Below, in pieces: positions 1-8,621 of a DNA stretch of 64,000 nt. Within the stretch, counting starts at the first letter, position 1. The number at the start of each line of letters is the position of its first letter. Source of the DNA: Thermoplasmatota archaeon (GTDB lineage Archaea > Thermoplasmatota > B47-G6 > B47-G6B > 47-G6). Under the pieces are notes generated by a model, which saw only the letters and a program-made list of their open reading frames with translations, had not been told where the DNA came from and did not search any database. The position numbers were made by a program, and so were the translations under genes. The stretch spans positions 65,574 through 129,573 of the forward strand of contig JAPDJS010000011.1 in the NCBI GenBank assembly GCA_029258975.1, written 5' to 3'.

Positions 1-14
1 TCATCAGTCCCCAA
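1..14 (-). CDS. Start of a downstream gene, probably DppC-type permease (partial)
   Basis: Only the first few codons lie in the window. On the minus strand a GAGGTGAT Shine-Dalgarno (complement of 18-25) sits 3 bases before a TTG at 14-12; an ATG at 4-2 is an alternative start. The spacing directly after the DppB-like gene and the usual DppB-DppC order suggest the second permease subunit. No protein sequence is visible to confirm this. Confidence 0.35.
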
Positions 15-24
15 AGCTATCACC

Positions 25-1026
25 TCAATATCTGACTCTAGGATCTATGAACGCATACAGGATATCCACGATGAGGTTTATCGTCACATAAGTCAATGCA
101 AAAATGAATGTCACTGCAATTACTGCCGGAAAATCAAGATTTCTTATTGAATTCACAGCATAGTAACCCATTCCCGGAATGCTAAACACAGTTTCCGTAA
201 TGGGGGCTCCTCCCAGTAACCCTCCAAACTGCAGTCCCATAACAGTTACTATGGGCACTAACGCATTCTTGAGAGCATGTCTATACACGGACTTCTTGGG
301 AGCACCTTTTGCCTTTAAGTATTCTACAAAGTCTGAACTGAGAGCCTCAAGAAAAGAGTTTCTGACAAATCTTGCTAGAACGCCGGCACTCATAAAGCCC
401 AATACAAAGCCAGGAAGCCAAAATCTGTGTACATGTTGTAGAAAAATGTCAAAGTTCCCTGTGAGTATAGCATCTATAACAGGCACTCCCGTAATCTTTG
501 GAGGTGAAGGAGGCAATCCTGCCAAGTTTATTATTCTCACCTTTACATAGAAGAGGTATATTAGGAGATATCCCAGCCAGAAAACTGGCAATGATACGCC
601 TGTAAGTGCAAAGAATCTCACAAAGGTATCTATCCAACTATCCTTCTTTAAAGCTGCCAATATTCCCAACGGTAGTCCTATTATCACTGCGAAAAAGAAT
701 GCAAATAGTGTTAGCTGAAACGTTATTGGAAATCTCGTCAAGACCTCTGTCATTACAAAGTTTGATGTTCTAGGATCTAAAAGGGTGTTTGTAACCAGAC
801 CGTGTATTAGGAATACATATTGCTCATACCACGGGTCGTTCATGTGATACTGCTCCCTGATCTTTTCGACATACTCTGGCTTGACTTTTTCACCGCCACC
901 AATCCACGCCTTCGCGGGATCTGCTGGAATGGCATACGCTATTACAAAAACTAACAATGTAACTCCTATTATCGTAGGGATAAAAGTAAGTAGCCTCCTA
1001 ACTAAAAATCTCCTGAATCCGCTCAT
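25..1026 (-). CDS. ABC peptide transporter permease, DppB/OppB family
   Basis: A 333-residue inner-membrane permease of a dipeptide/oligopeptide importer. The N-terminus has the family form (FLVRRLLTFIPTIIGVTLLVF), then a periplasmic-side loop, and about six membrane segments. The EAA-type cytoplasmic loop that meets the ATPase is near residues 235-265 (LKAKGAPKKSVYRHALKNAL), followed by GGAPITETVFSIPGMG, a DppB hallmark. The length is normal. The ATG at 1026 follows GGTGGTGA, and a DppC-like gene begins just beyond the stop. The likely partner is the substrate-binding protein upstream at 1328-3586; the ATPases of the importer are not in the window. Substrate specificity cannot be read from sequence. 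Confidence 0.93.
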   Translation of the reverse strand: MSGFRRFLVRRLLTFIPTIIGVTLLVFVIAYAIPADPAKAWIGGGEKVKPEYVEKIREQYHMNDPWYEQYVFLIHGLVTNTLLDPRTSNFVMTEVLTRFPITFQLTLFAFFFAVIIGLPLGILAALKKDSWIDTFVRFFALTGVSLPVFWLGYLLIYLFYVKVRIINLAGLPPSPPKITGVPVIDAILTGNFDIFLQHVHRFWLPGFVLGFMSAGVLARFVRNSFLEALSSDFVEYLKAKGAPKKSVYRHALKNALVPIVTVMGLQFGGLLGGAPITETVFSIPGMGYYAVNSIRNLDFPAVIAVTFIFALTYVTINLIVDILYAFIDPRVRY

Positions 1027-1085
1027 TTATGATTCACCACCAAGGCTTTGCTACTTCTAACGATGAAGACGTAATATTTCATTGC

Positions 1086-1154
1086 AACACTTTCTTTCAC
1101 TACTAACGAGCTTGATATCTTCGTAAAGCGAAGTATATTCTTCTCTAAGTGTTG
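1086..1154. repeat. Inverted repeat between binding-protein and permease genes
   Basis: In the 301-bp gap, caacactt (1086-1093) is matched by aagtgttg (1147-1154), and between them cttcg/cgaag (1120-1124, 1130-1134) makes a smaller hairpin with a 5-base loop. It lies downstream of the binding-protein gene and upstream of the permease in transcription order. It could limit read-through, or protect the 3' end of the binding-protein mRNA, as stem-loops do between malE and malF in bacteria. The role is inferred. The rest of the gap shows no gene. Confidence 0.4.
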
Positions 1155-1327
1155 TTAGTTGGCATACTTTACCATGTGCTTATGTTTAGTTTAGTCTACA
1201 CTTTACACTTATGTTTTTCTAAAATTTTCACATGATGAGCTTAACAAAATATTAGGGGCCAATGTAAAATTCTCATAAAAATTGAAATAAACAAAAAATA
1301 AACGAAAAAGAGAGGGTATTAACTCAT

Positions 1328-3586
1328 TTACGAGGTGCGTCCTTGCATCTTGAGGTTTCTAACAGTATCAAGTCTGTCCTGTGGCACGTATGCCATATCC
1401 GCTACTCCAGTCTTGAAGTGGCTAATTCTCGTGTTTGCGTCGTCGCTAATTATGTAGATAACGTACTTGTGGAATCCTACCTCCAGTGCGTTATCTTGCT
1501 CAACGTCGTAGCCAAACTCATTCTTCCAGTAATCCTTGTTCCAGTAGTATGGGTTCCTCTCTAGAACTATGTATGAGTTCTCTTTGTACTCTTTCACGTA
1601 GTATGGACCTGTACCAACTGGGTGCTGGTGCATTAGTAAGTGTGTTGGGTCTTGTTGACCCTCTTGTACAAATGCCTCCCAAGCAGTTGGGTTCTTGCCA
1701 TTTTCTGAAGCCTGTACAGCAGCCTCATATTGATCTCCAAGGAGGTATTCCATAGGTAGTACCGAGAGGAATGGATCAGCAACTATTGCCAAGATACCTC
1801 CATATGGAATCTTAAGCTTAAGGTGGAACACTCCTGCAGTGTCACCGCTGTATCCGAAGAAGTTCAATAAGTCTTGCATCGAGTGTACCTCAATTGTCTG
1901 TCCGTTGTACTCAGCCTTTAGTGGTTGAGTAGCCAATAGCTGATCGAATTCGCTTTCCGTTAACACGCTAGAGTGATCCACATCCATGAAGGTCTCTACC
2001 ATCCAAGAAACTGCGTGTCCAAGCCTGTGTACTCTCCAGTATGAGAAGAGTACATCAAGAGCACTTATCTCATATGTCTTATCGTTCCATGGATCGTATG
2101 CTACAACTCCTCCTCTTATGATGAAGTAGTAGTCCATACCATCATCGCTGTGTGCCCACGCTACAGCAAGATCTGGTGTGACTTCTTGAGTCTCCTCCTT
2201 CCAGAACGTTACTAGGGTGTCTCCTATCTCGTGCCAAATCTCCCAACCGAATGTCTCATATGTCCATGCTGGGTCAAACGATTCTGGCCATCCTATTGTG
2301 GATATTGTAAGTGTATCTGGACCATTCTTGTAGTCTCCAATTCCTGTTGGAACAATTGGCGCATGGACATCCTCAGTCAATAGATCATAACGCTCTGCTA
2401 GTGTTGGGTGGTAGTATCTTCCCTGTACCCAGTCCCAGTAAACACGGCTCATGTAGTGCTGACCAATGATGACTTCTGGTAGGAACTGGTTGCCCAATAT
2501 GTTGAGTGCCTTGAATAGTTCCTCTCTAACTCCTGGATCAGTTTCTTGCCTCTCTGCCGCAACGAGAGCGTCTACATGCACATCACGGAAGAATGCTGGG
2601 TTTATTGCACCGAATCCCTGTCCCTCCTCCATAAGCTGTTGTACGCTCTCAGTGTTTTCTTCGTCAATTTCGTATGTAACAACTATAAGCTTCTTCCCTG
2701 AGGGTATGTCTGAAACTTGTGCTCCAGATCCTTTAGCTCCAATAACAAGCACTGCGTTGTCAGTCTCTATTACGTATATAGAGTTATTTGTTCTCTCAGC
2801 AGTAAGTAGGTTGTCTAGTGTTACTACATTTCCGGCAGCAACGTGGGTTGATATGTAATCTGTTCCAGGATCAACTGCTACTGTAACGTCCTTAAATTCT
2901 GTTGCACCAAAGAGGAATGGTCCAACCCAGTTGTCTGTGTCTAGGTAGTCTGGAACCCATCCTACAATATAAACGTCATAGTCTCCGTGTTCAGTCTTGT
3001 CAAGATATACTGGCCATTCATATGTTTCGACACTTATCTTAAATCCTAGTGTGCTCCAGATGTTCTGTAGAAGTGTTGCTATCTTCTCACGAGCAGCGTT
3101 TCCAGTGTTGTAAATGATTCTTATTGTATAGTCTGCTGGGTTAATACCAGCCTGTTGAAGTAATTGTTGGGCCTTGGTAATGTCATATGTGTACTGCTCT
3201 ATGTTGTATTCAGTATAGCCTGGCCATCCCTTAGGCGTCACTATCCAGTTTTGCTCAACTAGATTGTTATAAACAGTTTGTATAATGGTTGGATATGGTG
3301 TAGCATACGCTAAAGCCTTCCTAACAAGAGGATTGTTAAGCGGCTCGTGCTGGTAGTTCAAAACAATAAACACCTGTACAGGCTCTAAGATGTCTGTCTT
3401 TACTACAGAACTGAACTCTATGGTAGCTGGTGTTTGTGTCGGCGTTGATGTAGGTGTCTCAGTTGGTGTTGCTGTTGGAGTCTCCGTACCACCGCCTCCA
3501 CCGCCGACACAACCAGAAACAACCACCGACAATACTGCTATAACTACTATCCCCAAAGCCAAAAGACGCTTGTAAATTTCTTTCAT
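1328..3586 (-). CDS. Circularly permuted peptide-binding lipoprotein (SBP_bac_5 family)
   Basis: Extracellular solute-binding protein of the peptide importer, 752 residues. The chosen ATG (3586) follows GGTG and starts a lipoprotein signal (MKEIYKRLL...VVVSGC, Cys26), then a Gly run and a Thr/Pro stalk to about residue 55. The mature domain is in unusual order. Residues about 65-400 match the C-terminal half of the family (LNNPLVRKALAYAT at 84-96; DITKAQQLLQQAGI; then W.PDYLDTDNW). Residues about 420-752 match the N-terminal half (GWPESFDPAW, TPDLAVAWAHSDDG, ISALDVLFSYW, VGTGPYYVKEY, ERNPYYW) and end at DMAYVPQDRLDTV, which normally runs into the segment now at residue 65. About 75 residues (TVAVDPGTDY to YEIDEENT) are also inserted after the WVPDYLD motif. 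Family membership is certain; the permutation is read directly from motif order. Confidence 0.9.
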   Translation of the reverse strand: MKEIYKRLLALGIVVIAVLSVVVSGCVGGGGGGTETPTATPTETPTSTPTQTPATIEFSSVVKTDILEPVQVFIVLNYQHEPLNNPLVRKALAYATPYPTIIQTVYNNLVEQNWIVTPKGWPGYTEYNIEQYTYDITKAQQLLQQAGINPADYTIRIIYNTGNAAREKIATLLQNIWSTLGFKISVETYEWPVYLDKTEHGDYDVYIVGWVPDYLDTDNWVGPFLFGATEFKDVTVAVDPGTDYISTHVAAGNVVTLDNLLTAERTNNSIYVIETDNAVLVIGAKGSGAQVSDIPSGKKLIVVTYEIDEENTESVQQLMEEGQGFGAINPAFFRDVHVDALVAAERQETDPGVREELFKALNILGNQFLPEVIIGQHYMSRVYWDWVQGRYYHPTLAERYDLLTEDVHAPIVPTGIGDYKNGPDTLTISTIGWPESFDPAWTYETFGWEIWHEIGDTLVTFWKEETQEVTPDLAVAWAHSDDGMDYYFIIRGGVVAYDPWNDKTYEISALDVLFSYWRVHRLGHAVSWMVETFMDVDHSSVLTESEFDQLLATQPLKAEYNGQTIEVHSMQDLLNFFGYSGDTAGVFHLKLKIPYGGILAIVADPFLSVLPMEYLLGDQYEAAVQASENGKNPTAWEAFVQEGQQDPTHLLMHQHPVGTGPYYVKEYKENSYIVLERNPYYWNKDYWKNEFGYDVEQDNALEVGFHKYVIYIISDDANTRISHFKTGVADMAYVPQDRLDTVRNLKMQGRTS

Positions 3587-3657
3587 ATCTAAACACCACA
3601 TGTAGCATATTGGGTGGTGCTATGTCTAAAATTAACGATTATTATTGTGTATGAATA

Positions 3658-3666
3658 CAATATAAA
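3658..3666 (-). promoter_or_regulatory. TATA box for the binding-protein gene
   Basis: The minus strand reads TTTATATTG about 72 bases upstream of the ATG at 3586, which would put initiation near 3635 and leave a leader of roughly 50 bases. Position and composition fit an archaeal promoter; there is no experimental support. Confidence 0.45.
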
Positions 3667-4027
3667 TGTGTTGTGTTTTCGCACGAGCCGACATGTGATA
3701 TCATTTAACACTAATGTGCGGGCTTGTTGAAGGGAATTTCAAAAAAGATTTTTACTTCGCATATTTACAGACAATTGCTGTATCAAGATTTGTTTTCAAA
3801 ATTTAATGAACAGCGTCTATGTGTAATACTCTTGGTAAGGAATTTCAAACAACATTGTGCTTTGATTTAATCAAAAATGGTTGGCAGCATTTCGGCGTAT
3901 AATCACTTTTGTCGCAAGGAGTTCAGCAACTGCTCATAATTTCAGTCTTATTCGAGATAATCTCATAATGGGGCAAGACCTCTATTAGAAGCTCAAAGAT
4001 CTTTTTACATCAGCTATTTGTGGGACA
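3667..4027. other. Intergenic, no gene seen
   Basis: A+T-rich spacer between the binding-protein promoter and the 3' end of the ABC ATPase gene. I see no open frame of useful length, no RNA gene and no strong repeat. Confidence 0.6.
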
Positions 4028-4717
4028 CTAACGCACCTCGAGTTTTCCGTCCCTTATTCTCACAATTCTATCAGCCCTAGTTATTATTTCCTCATCATGG
4101 GTAGCTATTATTGTGGTTTTTCCCTGATCTTTTGAGAGCTTATAAATTAAATTGACTATTTCTCTTCCGGTCTCGGTATCTAAATTAGATGTTGGCTCAT
4201 CTGCCAAAATTATCCTAGGATCGTTTATTAGCGCTCTTGCTATAGCAACCCTCTGCTGTTCTCCCCCAGAAAGCTCTCTTGGAAATCTCTCTTCATAACC
4301 CTTTAAACCCACAAGCTCCAGCAATTCCAACGCTCTTTTAAATAGTTCTCTCTTAGACTTCTTCTTTGCTATCAGACCTGGTAACACTACATTCTCCAAA
4401 ACTGTCAGTTCTTCAATCAACGCATAGTCTTGGAAGACGTATCCTATATTCTCTGCCCTAAATCTAGTCCTTTGTATGGCGCCCATTTTTCCAATATTTC
4501 TCCCCAAAACTATTACATCGCCATGATCTGGGCAAACAATCCCAGAGATTATGTTTAACAGCGTAGTCTTTCCGGCCCCGGAAGGTCCTATAACAACCAA
4601 AAATGATCCTCTTTCCACTTCCAATGACACGTCTACAATACCACGTACCTTCTGAGCTCCTAAAGAGTAGTACTTCGACACAGAGTTAAGACGTATATCA
4701 AACTCTCCCGAGGGCAT
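4028..4717 (-). CDS. ABC transporter ATPase, LolD/MacB type
   Basis: A 229-residue cytoplasmic ATPase. It has Walker A GPSGAGKT (about 43-50), a Q-loop in VFQDYAL, the signature LSGGEQQR, Walker B ILADEPTSNLD, and the switch His in IIATHDE. This arrangement and length are typical of the LolD/MacB/FtsE group that powers FtsX-like permeases. The ATG at 4717 follows GGAGGGAGT and overlaps the end of the upstream permease gene by 20 bases, so the two are translationally coupled. It probably supplies energy to the 857-residue permease for export or mechanotransmission. The substrate is unknown. Confidence 0.92.
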   Translation of the reverse strand: MPSGEFDIRLNSVSKYYSLGAQKVRGIVDVSLEVERGSFLVVIGPSGAGKTTLLNIISGIVCPDHGDVIVLGRNIGKMGAIQRTRFRAENIGYVFQDYALIEELTVLENVVLPGLIAKKKSKRELFKRALELLELVGLKGYEERFPRELSGGEQQRVAIARALINDPRIILADEPTSNLDTETGREIVNLIYKLSKDQGKTTIIATHDEEIITRADRIVRIRDGKLEVR

Positions 4718-7271
4718 TATACTCCCTCCGCAATAAAAGTGAATAACAGAGCATTAACGTAACTAAAGAGGCGAGAAGAGCAACCAAAGAATACTTCAGT
4801 GAGTCCACGATAGAATTAAGAGTTACTGTAAAAAAGGTCGCACTCGTAATCGAAAGCTGATATCCTAACGTTATTGCTGTTATTACCACTATTAGAGCCA
4901 CTAATGCTATGGAAAACGTCTCAAGAATTCCTATCATCACGTCTAGTAGCATCTGTTTCAGACCTATTCCAAGCCTGTAGAGCTGTAGAACTCTCATTTT
5001 ACCTGTTGCGGAAAATTGTGCTAAAGTTGCAAAAGCTAGCATAAAAGCAAAGAAGAATGCCACAACATGCGAAGACTTCCCTACTGCTAAAAATGTCTTT
5101 TCAAAGTCTGAGATAATACTATCTCGTATATCACTTCTTAGTAGATACTGTTTGAGTTCCGCGTCTTTTAGCATCTTTATCAAAACTTCTTTGGAAACTG
5201 AGTCGTCTAAGAGTATGCAGAGAACCATACTGTTTTCGTAGGTTCTAATATTTCCCTCAGGCATGCTATATATGTTGGTAATCTTCTCAAAGACGTTTTT
5301 AGTGATTATTACTCCCTTAACTTTTGGATATTCATATGGATATTCTCCTATGGGTATTCTTTTTACTTTTAATTTTATATAGTCGCTTGAAATGGGCATT
5401 CCCATAAAATCCATTGTTGCTCTTATTAAAACTTCAGTATTATCCGGTATGTTTAGCTCATAGGTTATTATCATTGTGTTATCGTCTAACTCATTGCTTA
5501 TTTTCCTCAAAACATCTCGTAAGTCTGAGGGGAGATGTTTTGATGAGATATAGTCCTTTAAACTCTCTGGATCTATCGCAATGATTTCATCTTTAGGGGC
5601 ATATATCTTTTCCCCGGTCCGTGCGTCCTTTATGTCATAATAAAACATACCTGTAATACCTACGAAACGTAATACATGCGCATCCACTGATAGATTTTTC
5701 ATAACTTCGTCAAGTTTATCGTAGTTCCCAAGGGCAAGTACATCACAACCAAGTTTACGCCAGGAGTGCTCATCTGCAAAAGCTATGCTTGTCATAGAAA
5801 CTGCCACATACGCAGACAACACAAGTCCAATGAGCAGAGTCATTGCAACGAGAAATTTCACAAAGGATCTTCCAGCTACTGACAAGTAAGTATACTTAAA
5901 CTTTCCAAGTATCCTTAAATTGAAACTCTTAGTACTCATTGAAAGATATGCCAAAAGCGCCGTTATTGAATAAATATTTCCCATAAGGCTACTAATAAGT
6001 ACTAAAATTGCTATCGAAGCAGCATAAAATAGATCTCCAAGGATTCTCTCCAAAACACCTCTTGAATAAAGTCTATGAAGCCACAAGCAGATGATGATGC
6101 TTCCCAACAAAATGTTTACTATGATAATCTTTGGAAATTTCTCCAATGATATTAAAAACAGGTTATCCTTTACGAGATAAGATACAAACCCCACTACAGC
6201 GATAGGAGCTATTAATAGCCCCTCATAGTACCCCCATAAAAGTACTGGGGACATGCCCAGCCTCAAAAGGTCATATACCCTATCTTTAGTACTCTCAAGT
6301 AGAAGTATGACCGCAAACGCCAATGATATTATTGAAAGGGCGTATACTATATACTCAAAACCTCCAAGTTGCCTCATGTATTTCGAAAGACTTGTCTCAG
6401 CAAAGAGTGTTTCAACGTCCTTTTTTGGTGTGTTGGGCATTATTCCTATATTTTTATATACCTTTTCCTCAACGCTTTCAATATATCTGTCATACGATGC
6501 AAAACCCAGACCTTTAGCCTCTTTCAGAGAAATACCGACATAATAGCTAAGATAAGAGACGATGCTACTCTCTATATTGCCGCTATACTCTAGGCACAAT
6601 GGTCCCAAAGCCTTCGTAGTGGTTATAAGAACTCCTACAGGACCATGGATGCTAACTGCTCTAAACCAGTATTCTATTCCTTCCTCTCTTGTAGGGACTA
6701 AATATACCTGAAGTGTTCTGGTCAAATCCTTACCGACAACACTAATATTACATATGCCCTCTATAAGCGCGATTGATCTTCCTAAGTAAAGTATCCCATC
6801 AACAGACTCCTTTTCACCTGTATATGCTCCTTTCGTAATAAAAATCCTTTCAAAATCCCTTTCGTCAAATATGATTGCAAGCACATAATATTCATGACCA
6901 AAAACCCTTATAAAACACAGTGCATAAAAGAATGGCGTAAGTTCGTACTTATACCCAAGAAAGGCGTTTTCTATATCCTCCACAGTGAATTTCGTGTAGT
7001 TTGCTACAAGGTTGTCTTTTATGTCGTAATCTATGTTAATCCCGAAATAATTTTCAAAAAAAGGTATTGTTTCGTTATTGAGCGTTATCCCAAAAGTAAA
7101 GTCGAACGGATATTTTCCATATAGCACCTCGTATGCATCTTCAATAAAAGATCGTCTGAGTTCGTCAAAATTAACTACAACCGTAGCTTGCACTAACGAT
7201 ACCAAAAGTAAAAGTATAAAGAACGTTAAAAAGCGCCTCTTTCCGAAGACGCTACGCACTATAGACCCCAT
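4698..7271 (-). CDS. FtsX-like ABC permease, 857 residues
   Basis: Large membrane protein built as two FtsX-type modules. An N-terminal membrane segment (FLTFFILLLLVSLVQATVV) is followed by an extracellular domain to about residue 290, a four-helix block (about 310-430), a further helix near 470, a second extracellular domain (about 490-730), and three C-terminal helices with the typical ARG-like loop LQLYRLGIGLKQMLLDV. The layout matches MacB/LolC-type permeases that do not carry solute across the membrane in the ordinary way. It is co-transcribed with the secreted protein upstream (60-bp gap) and the ATPase downstream (overlap). The ATG at 7271 follows GGCGGTAGG. A specific function cannot be assigned. 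Confidence 0.8.
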   Translation of the reverse strand: MGSIVRSVFGKRRFLTFFILLLLVSLVQATVVVNFDELRRSFIEDAYEVLYGKYPFDFTFGITLNNETIPFFENYFGINIDYDIKDNLVANYTKFTVEDIENAFLGYKYELTPFFYALCFIRVFGHEYYVLAIIFDERDFERIFITKGAYTGEKESVDGILYLGRSIALIEGICNISVVGKDLTRTLQVYLVPTREEGIEYWFRAVSIHGPVGVLITTTKALGPLCLEYSGNIESSIVSYLSYYVGISLKEAKGLGFASYDRYIESVEEKVYKNIGIMPNTPKKDVETLFAETSLSKYMRQLGGFEYIVYALSIISLAFAVILLLESTKDRVYDLLRLGMSPVLLWGYYEGLLIAPIAVVGFVSYLVKDNLFLISLEKFPKIIIVNILLGSIIICLWLHRLYSRGVLERILGDLFYAASIAILVLISSLMGNIYSITALLAYLSMSTKSFNLRILGKFKYTYLSVAGRSFVKFLVAMTLLIGLVLSAYVAVSMTSIAFADEHSWRKLGCDVLALGNYDKLDEVMKNLSVDAHVLRFVGITGMFYYDIKDARTGEKIYAPKDEIIAIDPESLKDYISSKHLPSDLRDVLRKISNELDDNTMIITYELNIPDNTEVLIRATMDFMGMPISSDYIKLKVKRIPIGEYPYEYPKVKGVIITKNVFEKITNIYSMPEGNIRTYENSMVLCILLDDSVSKEVLIKMLKDAELKQYLLRSDIRDSIISDFEKTFLAVGKSSHVVAFFFAFMLAFATLAQFSATGKMRVLQLYRLGIGLKQMLLDVMIGILETFSIALVALIVVITAITLGYQLSITSATFFTVTLNSIVDSLKYSLVALLASLVTLMLCYSLLLRREYNALGRV

Positions 7272-7331
7272 GATGCCTACCGCCCTTATATAGTCTCAAA
7301 TGCCTTTAAAGTGATTTTCTTGAGGTATGCT

Positions 7332-8303
7332 TCAAGATGCTCTGATCGTTATGTACCCATCATTGCCAGAATAATATTCATGCGATACGTACGTCTCTGC
7401 TCCTGAGGTCCATTGATTAATATATGGTTCCCCTTGTAATTCAAAATTATCTCCCAGAATTATACCTTTACCTAAATATGGATTAATATTTGCATAGAAC
7501 GTTAAGTAATCCGTAAACTCGCCAAACCATTCCACCTCTTCTAGAATGTATACTTGTACCTTATTGTTTATATGATTCTCCATTATGCCTTCTTCAAGTG
7601 ATATTCTTACTACTCCTGCAACGTCAATATACTTGTTCTGAGGAGCTTGTGCAAATGTCCACTCAATAGTGCCTTTATGCCCTAATGGATGACTACTAAA
7701 CCACGATCCAATAAAGACGAACCCATTCCATTCCCATAGATAGTATCCCTCGGTACCCGGATGAGCTACATAAATAGTGTAAGAGGGACATTCTAGTTCT
7801 GTACTTAAAGCAACTGTAAACACTTCCCCTAACCCTAAACTAACTGAAACGGTGCTAGGTGTCAACAACTCACTATGGATTATCGATTTTATAGCGTTTT
7901 CTGGAAACGAATTTGTTTCGGAAATTTTAAGTCCAATAAGCACTCTATAGCTCTTTATATAACAAGAGAACGATCCAACCCCGTGTGGATCTGCAGAAAT
8001 GTAATAGGTCACAGGAAGTACTGATAGTCCATTATCAACGTCCACTATAAGTTCTGGAGCCATTTCTACATAGAACTCCTCTCCATAAAATCTTTGAGTA
8101 AGCGTCCCGTAATAGTTACTCTCAAGGAATACTTCAAATGGATTTACCGCCATATATTCGTAGATGGTAACGCCACCACTATAACTTGCGAATATGGGTA
8201 CGGAATATATGTCTTCATCTGCGTAAGTATCTATGGAGGCTACTAAAAACCCCGTGGCAAAAAGTATTACAAACAAGGCATATAGGATATATCGCCCTCC
8301 CAT
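7332..8303 (-). CDS. Secreted protein of unknown function, partner of ABC system
   Basis: I do not recognise this family. From the chosen ATG (8303, with GAGGGG five bases upstream; an ATG at 8315 is in frame but lacks a site) it is 323 residues. It starts with a signal sequence or anchor (YILYALFVILFATGFLVAS) and continues as a beta-rich, aromatic-rich extracellular domain with only three Cys. It is first in an apparent operon with the FtsX-like permease and ATPase, so it is probably an extracellular partner or substrate of that complex. That link rests on gene order only. Confidence 0.6.
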   Translation of the reverse strand: MGGRYILYALFVILFATGFLVASIDTYADEDIYSVPIFASYSGGVTIYEYMAVNPFEVFLESNYYGTLTQRFYGEEFYVEMAPELIVDVDNGLSVLPVTYYISADPHGVGSFSCYIKSYRVLIGLKISETNSFPENAIKSIIHSELLTPSTVSVSLGLGEVFTVALSTELECPSYTIYVAHPGTEGYYLWEWNGFVFIGSWFSSHPLGHKGTIEWTFAQAPQNKYIDVAGVVRISLEEGIMENHINNKVQVYILEEVEWFGEFTDYLTFYANINPYLGKGIILGDNFELQGEPYINQWTSGAETYVSHEYYSGNDGYITIRAS

Positions 8304-8522
8304 AGGCCCCCTCATTATTCGATTATTCTTTTGTAATTTATGTTTTTTAAACTTTTACATAATAATTAATTTCACGCTTCAGCCTCCAAGAATTATGTAT
8401 TTATATTATTTTCCCACCACTCTTTAGAACATCACAAGACCATTTCTCAGAGGTTCTCTATCTCTAACTGTCTAGGTTGTTGTAGGGAAATATTCGTTAC
8501 GAGTTTCAAATTGCCCATACCT

Positions 8523-8548
8523 TTAGAGTACAACATTAGAGTACAACA
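8523..8548. repeat. Perfect 13-bp tandem repeat upstream of the MinD promoter
   Basis: The unit ttagagtacaaca occurs twice head to tail (8523-8535 and 8536-8548). A TATA-like gttatattat follows at 8571-8580, about 40 bases before the ATG at 8622. A tandem site immediately upstream of the promoter fits an activator or regulator site. The remainder of the 8304-8621 intergenic stretch shows no gene. Confidence 0.5.
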
Positions 8549-8621
8549 ATGGATCACAAGTATGCAATAAGTTATATTATCTGAAGACTAATAGATAACC
8601 CTGTTATATAGGTGAGAAGAC

